From Flavobacterium sp. (lineage in GTDB: Bacteria > Bacteroidota > Bacteroidia > Flavobacteriales > Flavobacteriaceae): a DNA stretch of 64,000 nucleotides. Both the position numbers and the translations under genes were made by a program. The DNA lies in contig NZ_JAIXUB010000023.1 of NCBI RefSeq assembly GCF_027484205.1, positions 1-64,000 of the forward strand, written 5' to 3'. Below the pieces are notes generated by a model. The model ran no database searches, was not told the DNA's origin, and saw only the letters and a list, made by a program, of their open reading frames with translations. Shown in pieces: positions 1-7,676 of this stretch; within the stretch, counting starts at the first letter, position 1; every line of letters begins with the position of its first letter.

Positions 1-572
1 AATTGCTTTCAAAATTGTATCTTTACTTATAATTCCCAACAGATGATTTAAACAAAGCCATTTCAGCACCGTTGTGAATTGCTTTCAAAATTGTATCTTT
101 ACTTATAATTCCCAACGATACCTTACACGGTTTACATCAATGTTATGTTGTGAATTGCTTTCAAAATTGTATCTTTACTTATAATTCCCAACGTTGCGTC
201 TACTATGTAATAATTATCTTTTGTTGTGAATTGCTTTCAAAATTGTATCTTTACTTATAATTCCCAACCAAAACTAAACTTACCACCGATAACCCAATGT
301 TGTGAATTGCTTTCAAAATTGTATCTTTACTTATAATTCCCAACAAGAGCAAGCAACAACAAATGATGCTTGGTGTTGTGAATTGCTTTCAAAATTGTAT
401 CTTTACTTATAATTCCCAACGAAGTCATTTTAAAGAATGGTACGACAATGGTTGTGAATTGCTTTCAAAATTGTATCTTTACTTATAATTCCCAACAATT
501 GGAAAAGATAATGCAAGAAAAATTAAGTTGTGAATTGCTTTCAAAATTGTATCTTTACTTATAATTCCCAAC
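1..572 (+). CRISPR. Type II-C CRISPR array, 8 repeats (first one cut by window edge), 7 spacers
   Basis: The repeat is 46 bp, starts GTTGTGAATTGCTTTC and ends ATAATTCCCAAC, and all complete copies are identical. Copies lie at 1-40 (partial), 71-116, 147-192, 223-268, 299-344, 375-420, 451-496 and 527-572. All seven spacers are exactly 30 bp and unrelated to each other, giving a strict 76-bp period. The plus strand is the crRNA sense, because the anti-repeat of the tracrRNA at 6144-6166 pairs with the 5' part of the repeat as written on plus. The array therefore converges on the minus-strand cas operon. The array continues beyond the left edge, so its total length and leader are not visible. 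Confidence 0.98.
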
Positions 573-615
573 ATGCCGAGTCGTAATAGATTGAAATGTT
601 GGGAGTTGTGAGTAA
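555..615 (+). repeat. Terminal anti-repeat hairpin at the end of the CRISPR array
   Basis: The last 18 nt of the final repeat (555-572, TTACTTATAATTCCCAAC) can pair in plus-strand RNA with 598-615 (GTTGGGAGTTGTGAGTAA) over all 18 positions, across a 25-nt loop. The three positions that differ from a perfect inverted copy are all G:U pairs in the plus-strand transcript and would be A/C mismatches in minus-strand RNA. No T-run follows, so it does not look like a plain intrinsic terminator. Function is unknown. Confidence 0.75.
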
Positions 616-692
616 TATTAGAATTCAAAAATACGTGTAGTTGAAATGATAGTGTAGAGAACGAGTTAGTTTTTTTATAATTCTACCTAAAA

Positions 693-1040
693 TTAAAATA
701 ATTCCAATTGTTGCGAAGGTTTGTCAGTTTCTACTGGTTTTTTACCATAAAATAGTTCCATCATACCAAATTGCTTATCGGTTATTTGCATGACACCAAT
801 TTTGCCATGCTCAGGTAAACTATTTTTAATTCTTTTAGTATGCACCTCAGCATTTTCTCTACTAGCACAAAACCGCATATAGATAGAAAATTGAAACATA
901 GAAAAACCATCGTCTAATAGCTTTTTACGAAATAAACCTGCTATTTTACGTTCTTTACGGGTCTCAGTGGGCAAATCAAAAAATACTAATATCCACAAAC
1001 TTCTATACTGATTTAATCTACTATAATGTTCGTCATACAT
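693..1040 (-). CDS. cas2: CRISPR-associated endoribonuclease/integration factor Cas2
   Basis: Cas2 is the structural partner of Cas1 in the spacer-integration complex. The 115-residue product has the Cas2 ferredoxin-like start: after a short leader, residues 14-25 ([12 protein letters not shown]) form the first beta strand with the conserved Asp of the family. The C-terminal [13 protein letters not shown] segment matches Cas2 of type II systems. It is the last gene of a cas9-cas1-cas2 operon and ends 121 bp from the array. The 73-bp gap to cas1 contains no obvious promoter. No csn2 or cas4 follows, which makes the system subtype II-C. Confidence 0.97.
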   Translation of the reverse strand: MYDEHYSRLNQYRSLWILVFFDLPTETRKERKIAGLFRKKLLDDGFSMFQFSIYMRFCASRENAEVHTKRIKNSLPEHGKIGVMQITDKQFGMMELFYGKKPVETDKPSQQLELF

Positions 1041-1113
1041 TTTGTAGTTACTTTATAAATGAGTTACCATTTTAACTTCTTATTTTGTTACCTCGAGTTC
1101 AGTCGAGAGGCAA

Positions 1114-2010
1114 TTATAAATAAACTGGATATAAAATCTTTCTAGAACTCCCTTCAAAACATTCATGCAACGAATTTGTTGTTCTACTCATAGCTACCAT
1201 AAGTGGACTTCTTTTTCCATCAATTTGCACATCAATAGAGGCAATGCTCAACAATTGTTTTTTTATGTCAACAGTTAATTCCTTGATATTATCCTCTGTT
1301 TCCATGATATGACAAACTATCAAATCCACAAACGGTCGATATGGTTCCATAATATCGTCTGCTAAACAATAAGCATTGTATTTATTGCGATGAAAAATCC
1401 CTAATGTGGGCAACATACCAGAACTAACAAGTGCTCTCGCTGTAATACCTCTTAAAATAGCATAGCCATAATTCAACAAATTATTAGGAGGTAATCCTTT
1501 TTGTTGTCTAGTAAAACCTTCAATTTTAAATAAATTATCCCAATAATACACAGCTGCTCTAGCTTCGTGGTTTAGTGCATCGCCCGAAGTAACCTCTTTT
1601 GCCCAAAGTTCCATCTTGCGCATTGGTATTCCTTTTTCTTTAAGCAATGCACCTTGATTACTAATTTTCGCACTAATAGTTTGTTGCCACAAATTTTTCT
1701 TTAATGGGAGTGAAGCCTCAATCTGATTCCGAAATCGCTCCGTTTGTTCCGAATGACCACTTAAAGGCATCAATAAACCAATAGGTAAATGATATTGATC
1801 ACAATTAATTAATGCTACATTGTTGTTAGTCAATTTTTCCAACAATCCATTAGTGATTGTAATTTGCTGATTTTCCATCACAATAACACCTATATCTTCT
1901 ATAGCCACAGTTTTAGTTTCTTGTTCCTTGTCCGGATAAGTTACAACCAACTGCTCATTTTTTGTACTTAAATAAGCTGGATTACCGAAGAAAAGTGTTT
2001 TTTTAATCAT
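1114..2010 (-). CDS. cas1: CRISPR-associated integrase Cas1 (type II)
   Basis: Cas1 is the metal-dependent integrase that inserts new spacers. The 298-residue length is normal for type II Cas1. The metal-binding residues expected of the family can be placed at Glu149 (in NHEARAA), His207 (in GIFHRNKYN) and Glu222 (in DDIMEPYRPFVD). The N-terminal half carries the beta-rich domain (LFFGNPAYLS). The start codon lies one base after the cas9 stop (TGA-T-ATG), so translation of the two genes is probably coupled. Intact adaptation genes suggest the locus may still acquire spacers, though this is inference. Confidence 0.98.
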   Translation of the reverse strand: MIKKTLFFGNPAYLSTKNEQLVVTYPDKEQETKTVAIEDIGVIVMENQQITITNGLLEKLTNNNVALINCDQYHLPIGLLMPLSGHSEQTERFRNQIEASLPLKKNLWQQTISAKISNQGALLKEKGIPMRKMELWAKEVTSGDALNHEARAAVYYWDNLFKIEGFTRQQKGLPPNNLLNYGYAILRGITARALVSSGMLPTLGIFHRNKYNAYCLADDIMEPYRPFVDLIVCHIMETEDNIKELTVDIKKQLLSIASIDVQIDGKRSPLMVAMSRTTNSLHECFEGSSRKILYPVYL

Positions 2011-2011
2011 A

Positions 2012-5000
2012 TCAATATTCGCCTAGTTGAACAATTTTACCTAAATGATTTAATCTCACTTTTATTATGTTATTTAAATTATTTACACTTTGAATTACTT
2101 TATATGTAATGCCCTTTAATTCTTTTGGAGTTTCGATTTGTGTTTCTAAATGATGTCTAAACCAAAAACCAGAAAGTAACGAGCCAAATTTTTGAACTCT
2201 ATAAATATTAGGACTAATTAAATGATAATTATTTGGTTCTAATAAATCAATTTCATGTGGGTTAAAACTCTCTGAAGGAAAAATGAAGAATTCATTTTGC
2301 TTGATAGAGAATAAAAACTCCCATCCTTTTTCATGATTTTTATTTATTACTGATAATCCTAAATTCTTCCTCACTACAGCATCATAAAAAGAAATTACTT
2401 CTTCTTGTAAATTTCCTTTTTCATCTTTATAAATAGCTACATGATGATTGTTTCCAGTACTTATAAAATCTACTGGTATTGGTTTTCCGTTTTCATCCAA
2501 AATCTCATTTCCTAAATGGTCTTTTTTAGTATGTAATGCTTGCGCATTACTAACACCACTAATAGCTACTCTTTTTATAGAAATTCCTTTTTCTTTATTT
2601 AGCCAAATAGGGTTTTCGTCAAGATTTACAAAAGCTTTTTTAGCATCACCATTAAAATCATTTAATCGGTTTTGCAGAATGGTTTTTATACCAATATCAA
2701 TTACTTTTTCAATTTTTAAATCTGGCGTAATATCTTTTCTTATAGTGTAATCATCTTCAAACCAAACTAATTTTACTTTCTCAGGAACTGCTATTGTTTT
2801 ATTAGCATCTAAATAAATAGGATTTTTAGCTAAAACATTTTTCCCTGTAAATGCTTTTTTAGGGTCATTGTCATGCTCTTCTAATCGTTTTAAAAGAGCT
2901 TCACGATATTGTTTTTTGGCAACTTTTGTAATATAATCAGCAGTAAAATTGGCATTTACTTTTTCTTCTTTTGTAACATACTGTTGCAGTTTGCCATAAA
3001 CAGTTTCTTTATGCAATTGTCCTCTTGGAGTTAATTGTATTTTTTCAAGAGTTCCACCTTTTATTTTGATACTATTTTTGTTTTTAGTAACAACTTTATT
3101 TTTAGCTTTATATGAAATCAAAATACTCTCTAATTGTTTTTTAGCTTCTTCTCTAAAATTTGTTATTGGAGTAATAAACCTCAATTTTCCGTTTTTATCT
3201 TTCTTCAAATATTTAGTTTCAATTCCATAAATTTCAGCACCTTTTTTATCTTCTTTGGTTCGTGCATTTAGATTGTTTAAGTATTGTATATAAACAGGCT
3301 TTGTAAAAGCCACAGTTATAGCATCCATAGCATGATGACGATGGTCATTACGTTTTGTCCAATTTTTTATTTTGTATAAACGTTCACCATTTTTACCTTC
3401 TTCTTCTATCGTTAATCCAAGTTTGTGGTATTTATCCCAATTTAATTCTTTCATTACTTCAACCAATTCCCAATCTTCACGCAACTTGTCCGTTACACTA
3501 CCAATAGTTGAGGTTACAGTTCTTGAAACTTCTAGCAATATTTCTTTTGCTTTTTTAGCTATATATTGTGTCTCTCTTAATTGTCTATCAATGAATCCTT
3601 CAGGTATTTCATTGTCAGCCATTAACAATTTATTTTGTTTGGTTCTACTAATTTTGCCAAACAAACTTTTTACTCTTTTTTCAAATTGATCAAATTCCTC
3701 ATTCGATAGTTTTTCTTTCAAGAAAGAATAAGCCGTTTTATTGCTTTTATCAATATTCAATTGACGTTCACAAATTGTTTTATTTGAAAAACTATCATCA
3801 AACAATCTTGATTTTGGAATGATATGTTCAATATCATATTCTTTAGAGAATAACTTAGAAGCCTCAATGGGTTTTCCTGTATATATTGAAATTCCATCAC
3901 ATTCTTTCCATAGTTTATAACGAATAATATCATTACGAGTTACTCTAGCAATGCCATATTCAGTATGTAGTAATTTCTTTATTTGTTCATGCTCTGCTGT
4001 ACTTTTATTAATAGCTTTAGTCATTTCATTTCTTTGCTCATTATTGTTTTTCAACTCACGAGCCAACTCAACTCTTATTTCATCTGGTTTTCCCATAGTT
4101 GGGTCTTCCATAATGGCATTTATAACATTAACCATTTGGTTCAATATTTTTTCTACCACAGGGTTACGCAAACTATTTTTCTTAATTAAATCAAGTTTAT
4201 TTTTTAATTCTCTTTTATCATTATCCTCTTTGGTCAAAGAAGAAGAATGATTATATCCAACCATTAAACATGCCTTATCATAAATATGCCCATCTTTCAA
4301 ATGAGGTAATATTTTCTTGATAGCTTTAGCACTTAAACTACCATAATCTGCTTGTAAACTAACATTTAATAAAAACGGAACGTGTTGAGGTTTGAAACCA
4401 AATTTATTGATTAAAGTTTGTTTTAATTGCTCATCTTCTTCAGAAGAATATAGCAGGTGCCATAATTGATAAGACGGTTGTTTGTCAAATTCATTTCCTT
4501 GTATAGAAGTGTCAAATTCTAATAATGATGTTGACAATTTTAAATCCTCAAAGGCACTTTTAAAGATTTTTACAATATCATCAGCATCAAGTTTTGATAA
4601 ATCCAATTCATCATAACCTTCATAAATCAATATTTTTTCAAATGCTTTAAATAATGCTGTATTAGTTCTGTTGCCTTCAATTTTTTTAAAGTTCACAGTA
4701 TGACTATTTTTTTTCAAACCACAAAATTCAATCAATTGCAAATCAGACATACTGTCTTTAAAAGTTAAAGCATCCGCAATTTGTTTTTTTAATTCTTCAC
4801 TTAACAAGAACGGCTCTTTTGTGACTTCATTTTTTACAATTATGTTGTTCAAATTTTGCCATATTCTAAAATCTTGAAACAATGGAGACGATTTAGGAAT
4901 GGCTTTATGTCCTTTTTCAAATTCACAATGACTAATTAAGTGTTTTTGTGATTTCAACTTTCTTTGATAAAAAATAGTTATATCTCTAACTTCTGTTTTT

Positions 5001-6052
5001 AATTTATCATTAAGTTCAGGATAAAATGTAGCTTGTGTTTGCCAAATAGTTTCAAACTCATCCATATAATCTTGTCTATAGAAAACTTGATTTTTTAAAC
5101 GAGAATATGCATTTTCTTTAAGCTGATTATATTGAAATTGTCCAACAGTTTGTTTATTAAAATACAATTCTTTGCTTCGGTCACTAATAGCGCCCAAATA
5201 ACCACTAGATTGGTTAATCTGATTATTAATTTCAGTCAAAATATAAGCCAAAACATTCAATTCCAATTTTGTTTCTAGAGCTTCATTTCTCCATCGATAG
5301 TGTTGTAGCTTTGTTTCTTCTCTACTTCCCTTATTTTCTACTAATTCTATTTTTAGTGTTTTAGTGAAGTGCTGTGAAGTCAACGTTCTTGATTTTCCTT
5401 TTAAATCTTCAATCAACATATTGTTAATCTCTGTATGAAATTTATTTTGAAATTTTACAATCTTTTCAATCTCTTTTTGCAAATCCGATCGATAGAAATC
5501 GGGAATAAATTTCCCTCCTTTACTTAAAGAATTAAATATCCATTGTCCGGGTGTTAAGTTATTTTCAAATAATTCTTTTGCAATTGCCATTCCATCAATT
5601 GCTTCTCCTTCTTCAATTGTTTTAGCTTTTCTACTACTTTTATAACCACGTTTTTTATTAAGCATCAACAACACTTTAACCAATTCTTCCTTAGTTACTC
5701 TTTCTGTTGCAGCTTTTGCTCTAACTTGATAGGATGAAAATGTAGTTTCTTTTCCATTTTCCGCATAAACAAAACCATCAGGTATAAATTTGATACCTTT
5801 AAATAATTCTATTAGAGCATTTCTTCTTTGTTTAAAGCGTTGTAAACCTCTTCTTGCACCACGTTTTAAAGTTCTATCAGCATTTATGGAAATAGTGTTA
5901 CCCTTTTTAAAATCAGCTTCCTCATCAGTTGTTAAGGGTACAATGCGAACTCCTGAATTTATTATTTTTGAAGTTTCATTTTCTTCACCCTCATGTATAA
6001 ATGCCCATCCAATTGATGTTGTACCTAAATCTAAACCTAATATTTTTTTCAT
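2012..6052 (-). CDS. cas9: CRISPR-associated endonuclease Cas9, subtype II-C
   Basis: Cas9 is an RNA-guided dual-nuclease effector. The 1346 residues contain all catalytic parts in the standard order: RuvC-I at the N terminus (GLDLGTTSIGWA, Asp8), an Arg-rich bridge helix near residues 58-78 (RTLKRGARRGLQRFKQRR), RuvC-II (IRVELAREL, Glu662), HNH (YDIEHIIPKS, His743, followed by DDSFSNK) and RuvC-III (HRHHAMDA, His907 and Asp910). The long alpha-helical recognition lobe and the C-terminal PAM-interacting region are typical of the large Bacteroidota II-C proteins. No catalytic residue is missing. It is the first gene of the cas operon, and its start faces the divergent tracrRNA. Confidence 0.98.
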   Translation of the reverse strand: MKKILGLDLGTTSIGWAFIHEGEENETSKIINSGVRIVPLTTDEEADFKKGNTISINADRTLKRGARRGLQRFKQRRNALIELFKGIKFIPDGFVYAENGKETTFSSYQVRAKAATERVTKEELVKVLLMLNKKRGYKSSRKAKTIEEGEAIDGMAIAKELFENNLTPGQWIFNSLSKGGKFIPDFYRSDLQKEIEKIVKFQNKFHTEINNMLIEDLKGKSRTLTSQHFTKTLKIELVENKGSREETKLQHYRWRNEALETKLELNVLAYILTEINNQINQSSGYLGAISDRSKELYFNKQTVGQFQYNQLKENAYSRLKNQVFYRQDYMDEFETIWQTQATFYPELNDKLKTEVRDITIFYQRKLKSQKHLISHCEFEKGHKAIPKSSPLFQDFRIWQNLNNIIVKNEVTKEPFLLSEELKKQIADALTFKDSMSDLQLIEFCGLKKNSHTVNFKKIEGNRTNTALFKAFEKILIYEGYDELDLSKLDADDIVKIFKSAFEDLKLSTSLLEFDTSIQGNEFDKQPSYQLWHLLYSSEEDEQLKQTLINKFGFKPQHVPFLLNVSLQADYGSLSAKAIKKILPHLKDGHIYDKACLMVGYNHSSSLTKEDNDKRELKNKLDLIKKNSLRNPVVEKILNQMVNVINAIMEDPTMGKPDEIRVELARELKNNNEQRNEMTKAINKSTAEHEQIKKLLHTEYGIARVTRNDIIRYKLWKECDGISIYTGKPIEASKLFSKEYDIEHIIPKSRLFDDSFSNKTICERQLNIDKSNKTAYSFLKEKLSNEEFDQFEKRVKSLFGKISRTKQNKLLMADNEIPEGFIDRQLRETQYIAKKAKEILLEVSRTVTSTIGSVTDKLREDWELVEVMKELNWDKYHKLGLTIEEEGKNGERLYKIKNWTKRNDHRHHAMDAITVAFTKPVYIQYLNNLNARTKEDKKGAEIYGIETKYLKKDKNGKLRFITPITNFREEAKKQLESILISYKAKNKVVTKNKNSIKIKGGTLEKIQLTPRGQLHKETVYGKLQQYVTKEEKVNANFTADYITKVAKKQYREALLKRLEEHDNDPKKAFTGKNVLAKNPIYLDANKTIAVPEKVKLVWFEDDYTIRKDITPDLKIEKVIDIGIKTILQNRLNDFNGDAKKAFVNLDENPIWLNKEKGISIKRVAISGVSNAQALHTKKDHLGNEILDENGKPIPVDFISTGNNHHVAIYKDEKGNLQEEVISFYDAVVRKNLGLSVINKNHEKGWEFLFSIKQNEFFIFPSESFNPHEIDLLEPNNYHLISPNIYRVQKFGSLLSGFWFRHHLETQIETPKELKGITYKVIQSVNNLNNIIKVRLNHLGKIVQLGEY

Positions 6053-6143
6053 TTTTAAATTAATTTTAATTGCTTGTAACTATCAATTAGATTATTTATT
6101 CCTAATAATTATTTTAATTAATATTTTTTTTTTAATATTGTAT

Positions 6144-6226
6144 TACAATTTTGAAGCAATTCACAATAAGGATTATTCCGTTGTGAAAACATTCAAAGCG
6201 GCAACTTAAAGTTGTCGCTTTTTTTT
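6144..6226 (+). ncRNA. tracrRNA (anti-repeat, nexus-like segment, terminator)
   Basis: Positions 6144-6166 (TACAATTTTGAAGCAATTC plus ACAA) are the reverse complement of the 5' part of the CRISPR repeat with one A missing, so the repeat:anti-repeat duplex has a single-base bulge on the repeat side. A short GGA/TCC stem (6170-6179) follows, then an AAAC linker and the terminator hairpin at 6196-6220. This order (anti-repeat, nexus, terminator) is that of known Cas9 tracrRNAs. The gene is divergent from cas9. The 5' end was not determined; the A/T-rich stretch 6060-6143 must hold its promoter, but no clear TTG/TAnnTTTG pair was found. Confidence 0.93.
6196..6226 (+). terminator. Intrinsic terminator of the tracrRNA
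   Basis: AAGCGGCAACTT (6196-6207) pairs with AAGTTGTCGCTT (6209-6220), with one G:U pair, and is followed by an eight-T run (6219-6226). It directly follows the anti-repeat and nexus. Confidence 0.9.
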
Positions 6227-6339
6227 ATTTTAATTACCTTGTTTAATTTTCAAACCTACCAAAATTAGCAAATTATTTTATTAATAAACTACGTACAAAT
6301 ACTTAATTTTTTCAAAAATAAAATTCAAATGTTATACTA

Positions 6340-6359
6340 TTTTACGGAAAACCGTAAAA
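6340..6359. repeat. 20-bp perfect palindrome
   Basis: TTTTACGG-AAAA-CCGTAAAA lies in the gene-free stretch between the tracrRNA and the DUF6266 gene. It could be an operator or part of the iteron-like region that follows. No gene assignment is possible from sequence alone. Confidence 0.6.
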
Positions 6360-6398
6360 GCGATTTTTTTTCATTTTTTTTTTACTTCAAGGAGTTTT

Positions 6399-6492
6399 GT
6401 TCGGGTTTCGTTCGGGTTTCGTTCGGGTTTCGTTCGAGAGAAACCAGTGTTTACTGCATCTTGTCAAAACAAATCCCGAACAAACCCCGAAC
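6399..6492. repeat. 11-bp direct repeats with inverted counterparts
   Basis: GTTCGGGTTTC is repeated three times head to tail at 6399-6431, with a partial fourth copy at 6432-6438. About 40 bp further on, the inverted core CCCGAAC occurs twice with the same 11-bp spacing (6475-6481 and 6486-6492). The two groups can pair with each other to form a long stem. The 11-bp step is close to one DNA turn, as in arrays of protein-binding sites. Confidence 0.8.
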
Positions 6493-6520
6493 AAAGTAGC
6501 AAAAAAGGGCTGTTTTGTTA

Positions 6521-6576
6521 GTCAAATCACGTCAAAGTACGTCAAAGTACGTCAAAACACGTCAACGTACGTCATT
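6521..6576. repeat. Five 10-bp iterons of the form GTCAAAnnAC
   Basis: Consecutive blocks read GTCAAATCAC, GTCAAAGTAC, GTCAAAGTAC, GTCAAAACAC and GTCAACGTAC, ending in a partial GTCATT. The exact 10-bp period puts all copies on one face of the helix, as in iterons or operator arrays. The open reading frames that run through here are a by-product of the repeats: a 10-bp unit shifts frame each time. Confidence 0.85.
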
Positions 6577-6670
6577 AGGGTTAAATTATATACTTGATGT
6601 TGGAGGTGTTGCGTTATATGGTTGTAACGTTACAAGTAAAGGGTGTTTAATCAATTTATTTTTAATCTAT

Positions 6671-7312
6671 ATGGGAACATATAACAAAGGAATTTTAGGT
6701 GCGTTTTCAGGTAAAGTTGGTCCTGTTGTAGGCGCAAGTTGGAGAGGTAAAGAGGTATTGCGTAGTTTACCAAGAAGAGCCAATAGAACAGCAACGCCAA
6801 ATCAGGCATTGCAACGATTGAAGTTTAGTACGGTTACTTCGTTTTTAAATCCGTTTTATCCTGTTTTAAGCCGCTATTATGGAAACAATACAGGCGAAAA
6901 AACAAGGTTGAATCAGGCAATGTCGTATCACATTAAAGAGGCAATGGTGTATAATGAGCCTGTCTTTGATATGGTGTATAACAAGGTGTTAATTGCAAAA
7001 GGTGATTTAACCGGGATTCAAGCGGGTGTTATTTCTTCGACTGATCCAAGTACGGTTAGTATTGTATGGTCAGACAACTCGGGCGAAGGAGAGGCAAAGC
7101 CTACGGATAAGCTTGTGATTGCTCTTTATGAGCCTACTTTGAAGTCAACGGTTTATTCGTTATCGGTTGCTGTTCGAAGTGCATTGACGGGTGCTATTCT
7201 TGTACCAACGTCGTTGACTGGATTGACGGTTGAGGTTTGGGGTACGTTTGTTTCGGTAGATGATAAAAAGTATGCTACAAGTGTTTATTTAGGTAGTGTT
7301 TTAGTTGCTTAG
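6671..7312 (+). CDS. DUF6266 family protein
   Basis: The 213-residue product begins MGTYNKGILGAFSGKVGPVVG and continues with a WRGKEVLRSLPRRANR segment, the conserved opening of DUF6266 proteins, which are small, often multicopy proteins of Bacteroidota with no established function. The ATG at 6671 was chosen over an upstream in-frame ATG at 6515 because the family starts here and the extra 52 residues would be encoded by the 10-bp iterons. The rest is predicted beta-rich, without signal peptide or membrane segment. It stands alone, followed by its own terminator. The upstream iteron and inverted-repeat arrays may control it. Confidence 0.8.
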   Translation: MGTYNKGILGAFSGKVGPVVGASWRGKEVLRSLPRRANRTATPNQALQRLKFSTVTSFLNPFYPVLSRYYGNNTGEKTRLNQAMSYHIKEAMVYNEPVFDMVYNKVLIAKGDLTGIQAGVISSTDPSTVSIVWSDNSGEGEAKPTDKLVIALYEPTLKSTVYSLSVAVRSALTGAILVPTSLTGLTVEVWGTFVSVDDKKYATSVYLGSVLVA

Positions 7313-7334
7313 TATTTTTAATGTAATAAAAATT

Positions 7335-7362
7335 ATCCCGATTTTGTTCGGGATTTTTTTTT
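7335..7362 (+). terminator. Intrinsic terminator after the DUF6266 gene
   Basis: ATCCCGA (7335-7341) pairs with TCGGGAT (7348-7354) around a six-base loop, followed by a run of nine T. It lies 22 bp past the stop codon. Confidence 0.88.
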
Positions 7363-7370
7363 CAACCCTT

Positions 7371-7531
7371 ACGTCAGTTCGAGTGATTTTATAAAATGAA
7401 AATGCAATTTTTGTTTTATAAAATAGTATCGAGAACGGTTGTTAGCTATATCGTTTCATTTTCATAAGGTTCTCGATAAAATTTCTATAAAACAGCTGGT
7501 CGCAGTTTTATAAAAATCACTCGAACTGACG
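7371..7531. mobile_element. Short palindromic element (empty, MITE-like form)
   Basis: The element opens with CGTCAGTTCGAGTGATTTT and closes with its inverted copy (AAAATCACTCGAACTGACG), apart from a one-base indel further in. A second inverted pair inside reads TATCGAGAAC / GTTCTCGATA. Its first 69 bp (7371-7439) are identical to 7677-7745, and its right part matches 8069-8147. The only large difference is that the sister copy holds a GIY-YIG gene where this one has about 13 bp (7440-7452). It is therefore best read as a gene-less derivative of the element at 7677-8147. Confidence 0.7.
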
Positions 7532-7641
7532 GTAAGTATCGAGAGAGGTTCTTTAAGATTGTGTTTTATTTTCAAAAGGTTCTCGATATAATTTCTATAA
7601 AACAGCTAGTCGCAGTTTTATAAAAATCACTCGAACTGACG
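7532..7641. repeat. 110-bp unit duplicated after the short element
   Basis: Ends of the ...ACTCGAACTGACG motif fall at 7531 and 7641, exactly 110 bp apart. The unit repeats the right half of the palindromic element: the TATCGAGAG... / GGTTCTCGATA pair, then the TTTATAAAAC stem around CAGCTAGTCGCA, then the terminal ACTCGAACTGACG. Confidence 0.85.
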
Positions 7642-7676
7642 GAAGTGTTAGTTTGACGATTTTCTTTTTAGTACTC

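Noticed and set aside
2448..6209. Plus-strand frames opposite cas9
   Set aside because: They are shadows of the cas9 frame with low-complexity hydrophobic translations and no family match; cas9 itself has all motifs.
6397..6670. Short frame 6397-6597 and the N-terminal extension 6515-6670 of the DUF6266 gene
   Set aside because: They run through the 11-bp and 10-bp repeat arrays, and the family starts at the MGTYNKG at 6671.
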